Of a stretch of DNA of 64,000 nt, positions 54,663 through 64,000 are shown one piece after another (position 1 is the first letter of the stretch; each line of letters opens with the position of its first letter). Source of the stretch: Basidiobolus meristosporus CBS 931.73 (lineage: Eukaryota > Basidiobolomycota > Basidiobolomycetes > Basidiobolales > Basidiobolaceae); assembly GCA_002104905.1 (NCBI GenBank), contig MCFE01000374.1, positions 1 through 64,000 of the forward strand, given 5' to 3'. Position numbers and translations under genes: made by a program. The notes below the pieces were generated by a model, which searched no databases, was not told the DNA's origin, and saw only the letters and a list, made by a program, of their open reading frames with translations.

Positions 54663-55547
54663 ATGACTTACTCATCTGAATGGTCTCTTCTCATCAATCC
54701 CATCACTACCACTGGATTTCCTTTTGACACACTGGAGGAGATCTATTCCAAGTACTGTGGACCATCAACCCCAATCTACTCAAGGAGATCCCTTGTTAAG
54801 CTTCTCTGCTATTACAAGAACTAATGCCCTACAAGGTTTCATCCCACCATCCATGGCAACAAAAGTCCTAGAAGCTTTCATTCCCAGCTGACAGCAATGG
54901 AGAACCACCTTGCAGAGGGTATGAATGACTTAGAGCAAGCTTGGAATACTAGGTTCAGAAGCTCCAATAGACTTCCATATCCCAGAGTGTTCAGCAACAG
55001 GTTCTATATCAGGAGTATTTTGGATACCTTCCCAGTGAGGATTAACAGACCTTCTAGAGGGCAGAGGCACTTTTATTCTGGCAAGTACAAGGCACACTGT
55101 GTGAAGTTTCAAGCACTGTCTGACATTGAGGGTAACATCATCTGGTTTAGTGGGCCATTTGCTGGAAGTAGGCATGACAAAGCACTCTGGGTAGAGAATC
55201 ATCCTGAATTCAGTAGAGGGGAGAAATGTATGGCAGACTTGGCCTATATAGGAGAGGATTGTCAGAGATTAGGATGTATTACAGCTTATAGGAAGCCAAG
55301 GAATGGTGTGCTTAGCAGGAAGCAGAAGCTCTACAATGAGATATTTAATCATTTCAGAGTAAGGGTAGAGCACACATTTGGATATCTGAAGAGATTCAGC
55401 ATATTGGCAGGTAAATACAGAGGAAAGTCATATATAGGAGAAAACAGCAGAATAGGTAAAATAGTTAAGATACTTATCAATGCACAGTATGTTCATACAA
55501 GAAGACATCCACTGAGAGAAATGTGTCTGGAGCATTATGAAGAGTAA
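54663..55547 (+). pseudogene. PIF/Harbinger-type (DDE_4) transposase with one in-frame stop
   Basis: Reading from the ATG at 54663 gives 295 codons interrupted once, by TAA at 54822-54824 (after KLLCYYKN); the frame continues unchanged to 55547. The upstream part fits the helical N-terminal region (FDTLEEIYSKYCGPSTPIYS). The downstream part has the superfamily core: a first Asp in ILDTFPVRINRPS, then RHFYSGKYKAHCVKFQAL, SRHDKALW with the second Asp, ADLAYIG, and the Glu in RVEHTFGYLKRF. If the stop is real, the largest product starts at the Met at 54897 and lacks the N-terminal domain but keeps all catalytic residues. The element is therefore probably inactive or very recently broken. Confidence 0.82.
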
Positions 55548-55641
55548 ATAAAGCAAGGAAAGCACTATTCTGAGCAACATAAGTAAGATTGAGTAAAATT
55601 ACCAGTAACTGTATCATACCACTGGCATCATGGTAGAAATT

Positions 55642-55714
55642 ATAGTGCCAGATAGTGCCGTAGAGTGCCAGATTGATCCGGCACTATAAACCGGCTGGCA
55701 CTATGTGGCACTAT
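55642..55714. repeat. hairpin with 18-bp arms
   Basis: Left arm 55642-55659 (ATAGTGCCAGATAGTGCC) pairs with 55697-55714 at 17 of 18 positions; each arm is itself a doubled ATAGTGCC. Further GTGCCAG and GGCACTAT motifs lie inside the loop. It may be a terminal structure of the neighbouring transposon or a tiny MITE. Confidence 0.85.
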
Positions 55715-55727
55715 CCAATGGAACAAG

Positions 55728-55834
55728 TCTAATGTATAAATACTATATTTTACATTCAATCAATGATTAAGTGAAAACCACATAATCTACTTGTTCTTGC
55801 AAGCACTTCCAATATCTCCAAGACTTGTGCAACA
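55728..55834 (+). repeat. 3' part of a copia LTR (copy 2)
   Basis: Matches the last ~100 bp of the LTR at 52363-52710 and ends CAACA. The 5' part of this LTR is missing. The primer site that follows is degraded (GGATATAAGCCC). Confidence 0.75.
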
Positions 55835-56867
55835 GGATATAAGCCCTAAGCTGTCACTCTTTGCAAAGTCCACTATTGCAATTACTCCAATTTTCCCCTC
55901 CATTGAAAAGTTGGATGGATGTAGCAATCAAGTGTGGAAGGTGAAGATGAAGATGCTGCTACAAGAAAGCAGTCTTTGGGATATTGTCATGGGAGAAGAA
56001 TATGTGGGTTATTACTTACTGTTCTTTGTGAGTGGGAGAGCATGTAGGTCAAGTCAGTACCACTTGGCTCATAATAGCTTCCAATAGAAGGTAGCAAGGT
56101 AATAAAGACCTGTGCTTATTCTGTCCAAATCTTCCTGTCCTCCCACCTTGTTCAATTGGATATATATATATATATATAACACTTGGGGGGGCTTAGATAA
56201 TAGACAATGTACTATAAAATAGGGGTGTGAACACCTTCCTGTCATGGTAAGTGTTCTAACTAGATAAGGGGAGGGATAGGAGGGAGGACACAAGGGGGAA
56301 TCATAGGGAGGATACTGGGGGACTTTGGGTAGGACTCTGGGGAGAACTCTTGGGCAAAGAGTGGGTTCTACATTTAGTACTCACAGAATGCTCTCCTAAA
56401 GATGTAGGAGAGGAAGCCTTAAGGTACCCAAAGAAAGAGCAAAGTGCCCTCAACTACATCTGCCTTAATGTCAAAGACAAATTGCTATTTCAATGCCCAA
56501 GCGCAAGAACTGCAAAGAATGCCTGGAAGACATTAGAACACACCTACCAGTCATGTTCAGATGCTAAGAGAATGTATTCTAGACAAAAATTCTTTACTAC
56601 AAAGACCCTGATAGGAGAAGAAATGAAAAATCTAATTAATAGAATTACCCTGCTGGTAGATGAAATGAATCTGTGGATATACCAACTACTAATAAGGATG
56701 TGATTGTTGACACCCTGAATGGCCTGACTAACAGGTTTCAGGGCCTTGTATCAGTTTTAGAGTTCCGAACTGCAGATTTAATCTTAAATTATGTATATGG
56801 AAGGCTCCTGGATGAAGAATTAACAAAATCAAGCCCTAGTAAGAAGGAAGAAGAAATACTTCAATAA
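55835..56867 (+). pseudogene. copia gag (copy 2), interrupted
   Basis: Resembles the copy 1 Gag (IAITPIFPSIEKLDG, VWKVKMKMLLQESSLWDIVMG). Its initiator is changed to ATA in the decayed primer site. A 383-bp insertion at 56003-56385 splits the frame. After it, Gag resumes with ECSPKDVGEEALRY, then LLFQCPSARTAKNAWKTLE and DTLNGLTNRFQGLVSVLEF, typical of UBN2-type copia Gag. A frameshift near 56690 separates the last two segments. Clearly dead. Confidence 0.8.
56003..56385 (+). mobile_element. 383-bp solo-LTR-like insertion in gag
   Basis: Starts TGTGGG and ends CTCACA (TG...CA). It is flanked by GAATA (55998-56002) and GAATG (56386-56390), a near-perfect 5-bp target duplication. It contains an (AT)n run at 56160-56179 and a TATA-like CTATAAAATAGG at about 56212. 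Removing it restores the Gag frame found in copy 1. Confidence 0.7.
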
Positions 56868-57483
56868 GCAATGATTACCAACAGAGGAAATACTCAAGAC
56901 CCTTTAAAGAAATAGCAACATGCTTTGCAACTATAGCAAAAGCAGAGGATCCACATTAGACCAATGCTCCAAAAAGAGAGATACTCAGCAGAAAAGGCCT
57001 GAATATTGGGATGCTGCAACAGCTGACAAGCAACTAATAATATATGCACTAAATGTCACCACAAACAATGATTTGCAGGTATAATACATTGACTCTAGTG
57101 CATATTAACACTTTACACACCAAAAAGAACTCTTACCCTATATCAAAAAATTTCAATTAAAAAGGTTTTCATGGGTGATAATAGAATACTTGATGAATGG
57201 GAGAAGGAACTATCCAAGTAAACCTTAGAAGCAGTCAAGGAAGCCATACACTGACCATCAAAAAAGTACCCTACATACAAGAAATAGTCCAGAACCTACA
57301 GTCAGTAAGCAAGGTCACTGCAGATGGACTCAGTTTCAGCTTTGACAATTCTTGATGCAGGATCACTGATTAAAATGGTGCTCATATTGCTCTGGGTAAA
57401 AGAGATCAGAATCTATACAAGTCAAATTATATTCTGTGATATCAGGAAGCCAATATAGGCATCTAGAATGAAGAAACACTAAT
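56868..57483 (+). pseudogene. decayed copia pol region (protease part)
   Basis: Lies between recognisable Gag and integrase in copy 2. Many stops in all frames; fragments such as ALNVTTNNDLQ suggest the protease region, but no catalytic motif survives. Confidence 0.35.
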
Positions 57484-57906
57484 GCTTTGGCACAGGAGAT
57501 TTTGACACATCAAATGTGATTATTTGTGCAAAATGATGAAAGATCAGCTAATTTCTGGAGTAAAATTGATCCCCCAGTTGATTTGAAGAATTGTGAAACC
57601 TGCATATATGGGAAACAAGCCAGAAAACTGCTCAAGAGCTCTGGGTTAGTCAAAACCAAGAACAAACTAGTTCTAATTCACACAGATATGTGTGGACCAA
57701 TGCAAAACTTATCCTTAGGCAGGATGAAGTATTTAATCAATAATATTGATGATTACAGAGGAAACCTGTAGGTCTACTTCATGGGGAGAGCAAAAGAAGC
57801 TCTGTCTAAGCTCAGGGAGTTTAAAGCCATGGTGGGGAGAGAAACTGGTGAAAAAATCAAGAAGATACACTCTGACAATGGAGGAGATTATACCTCAAAC
57901 TCTTAA
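57484..57906 (+). pseudogene. copia integrase remnant
   Basis: Begins with a damaged zinc-finger start (LWHRRF then a stop, where LWHRRLGH is usual). After a frameshift it reads CETCIYGKQARK, LIHTDMCGPMQNLSLGRMKY with the first catalytic Asp, a single TAG at 57769-57771, then VYFMGRAKEALSKLREF and IHSDNGGDYTSN with the second Asp. Order and spacing are those of a Ty1/copia integrase core. Confidence 0.8.
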
Positions 57907-59659
57907 TCCTCCTCAGCACAATTTATGGGATAAAGCAAGTGACTACTGCATCATACTCCCCACAACAAGATGGAGTAGTAGTACATGCAGACATTTCAAT
58001 AAATGATATGGAAAGATCTATGATCTGTGATTAAAAATATCTTATGATATTTGAACAGATTCAGTTGCTATAGCTGTATACATCAGAAATAAGAGTTAAG
58101 ACAAAGCAATTTGTGATTCTACTCCATTTGAAGCATGGTATGGATACATACAAGTGCAGAACATCAAATCATATATGGGTATATAGTAGACTTGCTCCAT
58201 TGCATAGTGCCACATTGATCCATGAGTACCAGAGAGGCATAGCAGACCTAAACTTGACCACAGAGTGTGAAACATAGCTCTTCATCTTCATGCAAAGCCA
58301 CCCCTGTGTCTCACCCATCATACTGGAGAAAATCCATTTTTTGACCTTTTTTTATGTCAATGTTGTGCAGGATGTGTAAGAGTGCAAAAGGATTGAAGAC
58401 ATGCATCTGGTACTCAATACCCATGGCACACTGCATCCAGTTCCTGTGGCTTATATTACATCACAAAAACACATGCCACTATCATGGTCCACTGGTGCTA
58501 TGTGGCACCATATTCAAGTATTAGTCCTAAACCTTAAGAAAGATAATTTGGTCTTGTGGGAGGATTCAATCCTGATCAGCCTTCAGGATCCTGCAATGAG
58601 TCCATTGAAATGCTGGTGTGGTGATATAGAAGTACAGCTGGGAGAAGCTACAAAACTCAGGGTGTGTGAGGTGTCTAAAGGGTGCAATAACCTTTGGGTC
58701 TAAGCAGCTAGTGTCTCTATCACTATATAACTTTGGTAAATGCTCCTGCTTCATGAGCTTCTTAGGTGCTCCAAGCATCTCCAAAGGTCTTTGTGGATTC
58801 CTCATATTCAATGTTCAGGACTTCAGCTGGATCAAAGTAGTCAGAATTTTCTTCTATGTAGATGTAAACCTTTCTTTTGTGAGAGGTAACTTGCTTGTAG
58901 AAAACTCTCAATCCTCCTTAGTCATATGTTGTAGATAGTGTGCTGTCATGCTTACTGGTTGGATATCCCTGAGGGCTATATGGGACAGCACCTTTAGATA
59001 ATAAGGACTGAAGTGCTTAGCAGTTTTGCTTGGAATAATTGGTAGTGTCATACCATATGAATGTACACTTGACTTCTTTCTCTACTGGTTTCTGCCCATG
59101 TGCTTGGCTGTCCCAAAGCAAGGAAAGCTTCTCTAGTTGTTGTGCCAGCTCCTGAGATTGAGGGTTTGCTTACTTAAATGAGGTAAATTTTAACTATCTT
59201 GGTTTTGTGCTGCACTTGAAAGAAGCTCTCTGACTGATGAGGTCTTTTCAGTAGTAAGTAGAATATTTTAGCCAATAGAAAAGCAGCTCTCACAGTAGAA
59301 TCATCTTCCAATACAAGGTCCTGTAGCAGTGCTCTGAGAAGATTAGCAAATAAACTGAGGTCAGTGATAACTCCTGGGGCTTTTGGTGGCTCTCCAACTT
59401 GCTCAAGGCCACTTGGGGATTCTTTCTATGATAGTGGCCCAAATTTGCTATATGCAAAGTTCTCCCAATATCAAAGTGTATTGATGACCTGCTTCTAACC
59501 ATATTTACCAATCAGGTGGCCCTTCAGGAGGGTTCAATTTCAAAGGAGGTCATTTCCTACTAATCACAAGAGCATGATTGCATCAGTGCTGTAATGTTGC
59601 ATCTCTTCAGCCACAATGGATTAATCTTTATTTGCTTACCAACAACTACCTTGGGTACT
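57907..59659. other. degenerate retrotransposon-derived DNA
   Basis: A/T-rich sequence following the integrase remnant. Frames such as 58401-58703 (+) and 58566-58811 (-) are open by chance or decayed. No reverse transcriptase motif (YVDD type) could be read. Confidence 0.4.
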
Positions 59660-60318
59660 TGTTGTATCCAAGAGAAAAGTTTAATACAACTCCTGAATTG
59701 TCTAACTGAGCCTAAGTGACAACCAAATGCAGAACCTTAGAATTGTCAGAAAGTGGTGGAAATATTAGCAGATTGGTTCTGGTCTAATATTGGTCTTGAG
59801 TATAGCTGGGTTTGGCAACAAAGGTAATGGAGCTGGTTTGCTATGCAGGCTGGGACTTGTGTTTTTGGGAGTGTTACATATGCTAGGCTTGGGTGGAAAC
59901 AAGAACATGATTGTTCAGTTCTTAATTTGCTAAGACACAATCTTAATTTTGTTGAGACACACACAAAGCCAAAAGGCTCAGTAAGCTTTATTTATACTTT
60001 TTCAATCAAGTTGAATTAATAAGTGCTAAGACACTGGACTAACTGAGATCTGTTGGGATGTTGATAGGTGCATAGAATAAATGAAAAATTGCATCATTAA
60101 TCACCTGATGTCTTGGCAACTGCACAGTTGTTGGATATATTTCAGATGACTAGTTTGGCAGATAGTTTGATAATGTAGTGGCCACATGATAGTTGATCAG
60201 GTATGACAGCTAATAATATATACTGAGATCAGATAAAATAAATCATAACTGGGATTAGATATGTTTGGGGTAGGGAAAATCAGGTTGGGAACTAGACTAG
60301 GTATTGGATTTTTTAACA
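59660..60318 (-). repeat. ~660-bp LTR-like repeat A (minus orientation)
   Basis: Read on the minus strand it starts TGTTA and ends CAACA, and contains AGTATAAATAAAG as a combined TATA/poly(A)-like site. It aligns along its whole length with repeat B (61375-62034). Shared sequence continues ~25 bp upstream of TGTTA (CATTTAAGACTT-GCCAATTT), suggesting both are 3' LTRs with a little internal sequence attached. Confidence 0.75.
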
Positions 60319-61374
60319 GAGTAAAATTGGCTAAGTCTTAAATGTTGATGCACAATAGTATTACATATATAGTTTGAATCAAAAAATGCTATGGCCTTCT
60401 GCTCACTATCTTCTACAAACACACATACCTGCCGCAATTGACATACTTCTGTCACCTCAACTTCACAGCTTTTTAGTGTGTTATCTACAAAGTTGCCATA
60501 TACCTTTTATTGCTCGTAACATATACTTCTTGCAAACATATGCTTAGTTGCTGCCTCTTGTGCCATGAATACCTACTGAATATCTGCAAAGTGTTTTTTT
60601 ATATTATACCATAATATTTCTTCTCCCTGCTGGATTCTAGTCCCCCTTATAGGTGTGCTCTGGCGCTTGTTTGTGTGAATTTTATATTGAATGAGGTTGA
60701 AATTGGCTTGTGACCAAGAGAAATCCTGCATACCATGGTAGAGTTTTCCTAATAAAAAATAGTTGCTTGTTGCACCCAACCCAACTTTGCATATCTTAAC
60801 TGATTACCCACACATTGGGGCTGCTTAGCTCCATAATGCCATAGGCACAGGTGTCACCATGTGCACTTCTGGCCACAGTATTTTCCAACTCTTCCTGGCT
60901 ATCCTCAAAGTGCCAACTCATCATATCCATGATGAGCTTGAAGGTAATACTCCTGATGAGATTGGGATATGGTAGTACCTACAACTTGACTAGTCTTTCT
61001 ATCTCCCCACATATTCACTGCATAGAAAACCTGCCAAAGGTGAAGCAAGGTCCAATATTCTCAACACACCAAGCAAGATGGAGTAGGGAATGGTTACATT
61101 AGCAGCAGAGAACTACATGTTCAGCTTTATGTTTGCAGTATAGCTGCTCTAATCCCATCACAAACTCCTTACACAAAAGCTGTAGATGCATCAAGCTGGC
61201 ATAGGTGATCTACCTTCAGATAAATATTGCAACAATGTCCACATATAACCCACCAATGTTTCCAATGTACTCATGGTAGCAATGGCTTCAGAAGGATACT
61301 TGTATCAATATTTATCCAGTTCATCCAGTCCTTACTGTTGTGCATCCACATTTAAGACTTGGCCAATTTCACTC
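60319..61374. other. spacer between inverted LTR-like repeats
   Basis: About 1 kb, A/T-rich, without recognisable domain. Short frames at 60573-60779 (-) and 60851-61102 (+) are unsupported. Confidence 0.4.
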
Positions 61375-62034
61375 TGTTAGAAAATTTAGTACCCTAACTG
61401 ATTTTCCCTAACCCAAACATAACTAATCCCTGTTATGGTTTATTTTATCACTTCTCAGAATCTATTTTTAGCTGTCACACCTGATTAATTTTCATGTGGT
61501 CATCACGTACTCAACTGATCTGCTAAGCCTTTCTAAGTGATTAGTCATCAGAGATTTATCCAACCACTTAGCACTTGCCAAGACATCAGCTGATTGATGA
61601 TGCAATTTTTCATTTACCTTATACACCTTTCAACACCCCAATAGATATCAATTAGTCCAGTCTCTTGGCGCTTACCAATGCAACTCAATCAGAAAAGTAT
61701 AAATAAAGTATACTGAACCTTTTGGTTAAGTGTGTGTCTCAACAAAATTAAAATTGTGCTTCAGCAAAATTAAGAATTCAGCAATTCTGTTCTAGTTTCC
61801 ACCTAAGCTTAGCATATCTAGTATTCCCAAGAACACCAAGCCTAGCCTGTATAGCAAACCAACTCTGTTGCCTTTATAGCCCAACTCAACTATATACAAA
61901 ACCAATATTAGACCAGAACTTCTCTGCTAATATTTCTGTCACCCTTGACAATTCTAAGATTCTGAACTTAGTTATCACTTAGGCTCATTTAACTCATTCA
62001 AGAGTTTTATTACACTTTTCTCTTGGATACAACA
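61375..62034 (+). repeat. ~660-bp LTR-like repeat B (plus orientation)
   Basis: Starts TGTTAG and ends CAACA. It carries AGTATAAATAAAG at about 61696 and is the inverted partner of repeat A. No target-site duplication is visible (CACTC left, CTTGC right). Confidence 0.75.
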
Positions 62035-64000
62035 CTTGCACTTGTTTTGCTGATTTGCATATGAATGCCAATTGGAGCCAATGAGAAGCACTTAGGGTAG
62101 CAGATACTCAGAAATATCTTGCCAATTCTTTCAAATTTCTTCAGTACCACAAAGTGATTATTTAGCGTGAAATGCCCCATGTACAACTTGGTCATCAGTA
62201 TAGGAATATTGTAGAAAAGCAAATGCATTGCTCCCAGTAAAGAGCCTATGGTCCAACAGATACCCTCTATCCTGAGTATCTCCAGTTTCCAATTGATTAC
62301 ATATTTCAGCCAATGGCTTATAGCTTGCCCACTTTGTTGCAATTGAATGCTGACTTCTGTACATTCTCTTTGTGGGAAGATGCCATTGTTGGTGTTGGTT
62401 TGTGGCTTATAATAATGTGTGCAAGTTATGGAGTAGGTGCCCTTGATCTCATACATTTGACAGCAATACTGTCCATTGTGTTGCAATATTCTGAGGAATA
62501 TTGGAGGTGATATGGGAAACTAGAGAATTTGCACTTTATTCACTTGCAGATTTATTAATCAAAAGTATGGTATTTATACCTGTGATAAAGTGGAGAAAAA
62601 AACATAGAGAGTTTACTAAGGAAGGTCTCAAGAATATGTGTGCAAAGTTTGAGGGCTTTTGGATAACTTTGAGAAAGACAATAATCTGGGTACTTGATAA
62701 TAGGTAAAAATTTTCTTAGTAAACTCCAACAAGAATACTTGGTCAGGACAGATTGCTAATAAAAAAAAAAAGATCTTTGTGACTATGCTAGCATGAATAT
62801 TTAGGAGACAACTCAGCAATTACAACACTCCCACTCAACAAACTATTCACAAGTAAAAAATACATATGAGAGTGTGCAATCTTTAATAAGTATATAAGGT
62901 TCACCTGTGTTTCATACTGGACTAATATTTTATTGAACAGTATATGTACTTGTGTTGATCTTTATTGAACAAGCAACTTGTAATCTAATGTGCATTGCTA
63001 CTCAATAGTATGCCCAAGTATCAGAATCATCTGATCATAATACTAATCATGTGCCTTAATTGGTTTTACAGGCTTGAATAGCGCTCTGAAACTAAGTATC
63101 AAATTGTAATGATGATATATAACCTCTGTGCTATCCAATGCTTCTTATTTGAGCAAAATTGACCCGCTTTGGGTCAAGTTAAGACTTTGTCATATATGGC
63201 AGATCAGAAATTTCCTTATTTACAGGCAAAAGCTAAATCATTTAGACAACTTCACTGTGTATCTATATTAGACTCAGGGACAGGTATTTTCTTCATATAG
63301 ACTCTATATGAGGTAAAAAAAAATGGCCTATATTGGGCCAAGTTAAGGTTTTGTCATTTGGGGCTGATCCAGATTATCCTCATGTCCTGGCACTGTGACT
63401 TGTACAACATGGTCAAAAATATTTTCTCTCAACTAGGAGCTGGGATGACCTACTCCCGCTTGAGCAACATCTGTTTGGTGATTCAGATCTACAAAAGTGA
63501 TCTAGAGTAGTCATCTTTGTCTTAAGTAGCCATAACTTTCTTTAGTCTGCATACTCCATTCACAGTAGATTTAAAGTCCATTTGTTTCTTGATTTACCCA
63601 GTTTAGTATCAAAAAGTACCATTGGTTGTTTGGTAGGAATTTATAGAGTGTGCTACTGACTTGGATGGTTACAGCTGCTTTTGTCTTATCAGAATATACA
63701 TGTAGAGTAGAGACTGGAGCTTTTCCAGAAGTAAGATTCTCCTGCGCAAGAGCTTTGAGTATACTTATTCTCCTGATTGTTATTTTCAACCTTGAACTTG
63801 GTTTACAAGTTTAACTAATCTCCTCAGCATCTTCAGAACTCTTAAAATCAAGCTGGTTGATCCTTGCACCTTTTCTTTCAGCTCCATAGATACCAGACAT
63901 TGAGACTTTTGCTTGCAGGCTTTGTACAAGAAGCTCCATGGAGCATATCTGCACTGCCAGATATTCCAAATGTAGCCTACATAGGTTTTGGCTCCATTTG
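62035..64000. other. A/T-rich, probably transposon-derived; no gene supported
   Basis: Holds a 158-codon minus frame (62010-62486) that starts outside repeat B but ends inside it, plus other short frames without recognisable motifs. The composition resembles the rest of the transposon nest. Confidence 0.4.

Noticed and set aside
62010-62486. 158-codon minus frame
   Set aside because: Its end lies inside LTR-like repeat B and the sequence shows no retroelement or host motif; likely chance in A/T-rich decayed DNA.
1-64000. tRNA or rRNA genes
   Set aside because: No clear A-box/B-box pair with acceptor stem, or conserved rRNA segment, was noticed by eye; a tRNA search program would be decisive.

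Overview
This is a nuclear window from a fungus. Most genes are spliced with short GT-AG introns (about 52-105 nt, usually 55-70) that carry CTAAC-type branch points, and several promoters have a TATA box. Gene content is fungal: GH5 exo-beta-1,3-glucanase, Yap1/Pap1-type bZIP, HAM1-like proteins, Spc24. Three genes absent from budding yeast are also present by pattern recognition: a p31comet/MAD2L1BP-like protein, a DDX20/Gemin3-type helicase and a KICS2-like protein. This suggests an early-diverging (zygomycete-grade) lineage, but the species cannot be fixed from sequence alone. All coordinates come from reading both strands by eye. Exon models were built by requiring consistent splice phase and family-conserved residues, and no search was run.

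Layout. 0-0.4 kb: old LTR fragments. 0.7-10.5 kb: arrestin-like protein (-), exo-glucanase (-), a G-rich telomere-like tandem repeat, F-box/LRR protein (-), bZIP factor (+), Tom70 (-). 11-13.5 kb: a possible 58-residue secreted peptide (+) and a multi-pass membrane protein (+). 14.5-22 kb: ribosomal protein eL19 (-) with an intron-split start codon, AP-1-like bZIP (+), lipoyl synthase (-), bHLH factor (-). 23.2-33.1 kb: SLC17-type transporter (+), p31comet-like (-) divergent from DDX20-like (+), eIF2-beta (+), peroxisomal ABCD transporter (-). 33.9-38.4 kb: KICS2-like (-), Spc24 (+), mitochondrial DEAD-box helicase (-). 38.7-44.6 kb: two HAM1-like genes in a head-to-head inverted pair, nearly identical over exactly 2415 bp and then abruptly different. 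44.7-50.7 kb: small secreted protein (-), hypothetical (+), ankyrin protein (+), four-TM protein (+), tubby-like protein (+).

From about 52 kb to the end the DNA turns AT-rich and is a nest of transposable elements. It holds two damaged Ty1/copia elements (one with a primer site matching the initiator-tRNA anticodon arm), a PIF/Harbinger-type transposase with one in-frame stop, an intact 423-residue companion ORF, a solo-LTR-like insertion with a near-matching target duplication, and a pair of ~660-bp LTR-like repeats in inverted orientation.

The genes do not form one pathway. They are a typical mixed eukaryotic set: mitochondrial import, lipoylation and RNA helicase; peroxisomal fatty-acid import; spindle checkpoint and kinetochore; nutrient signalling; translation; stress transcription factors. 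The most unusual features are the inverted HAM1-like pair, the (GGGTCAGGGCTA)n array, the KICS2-like gene and the layered transposon nest.
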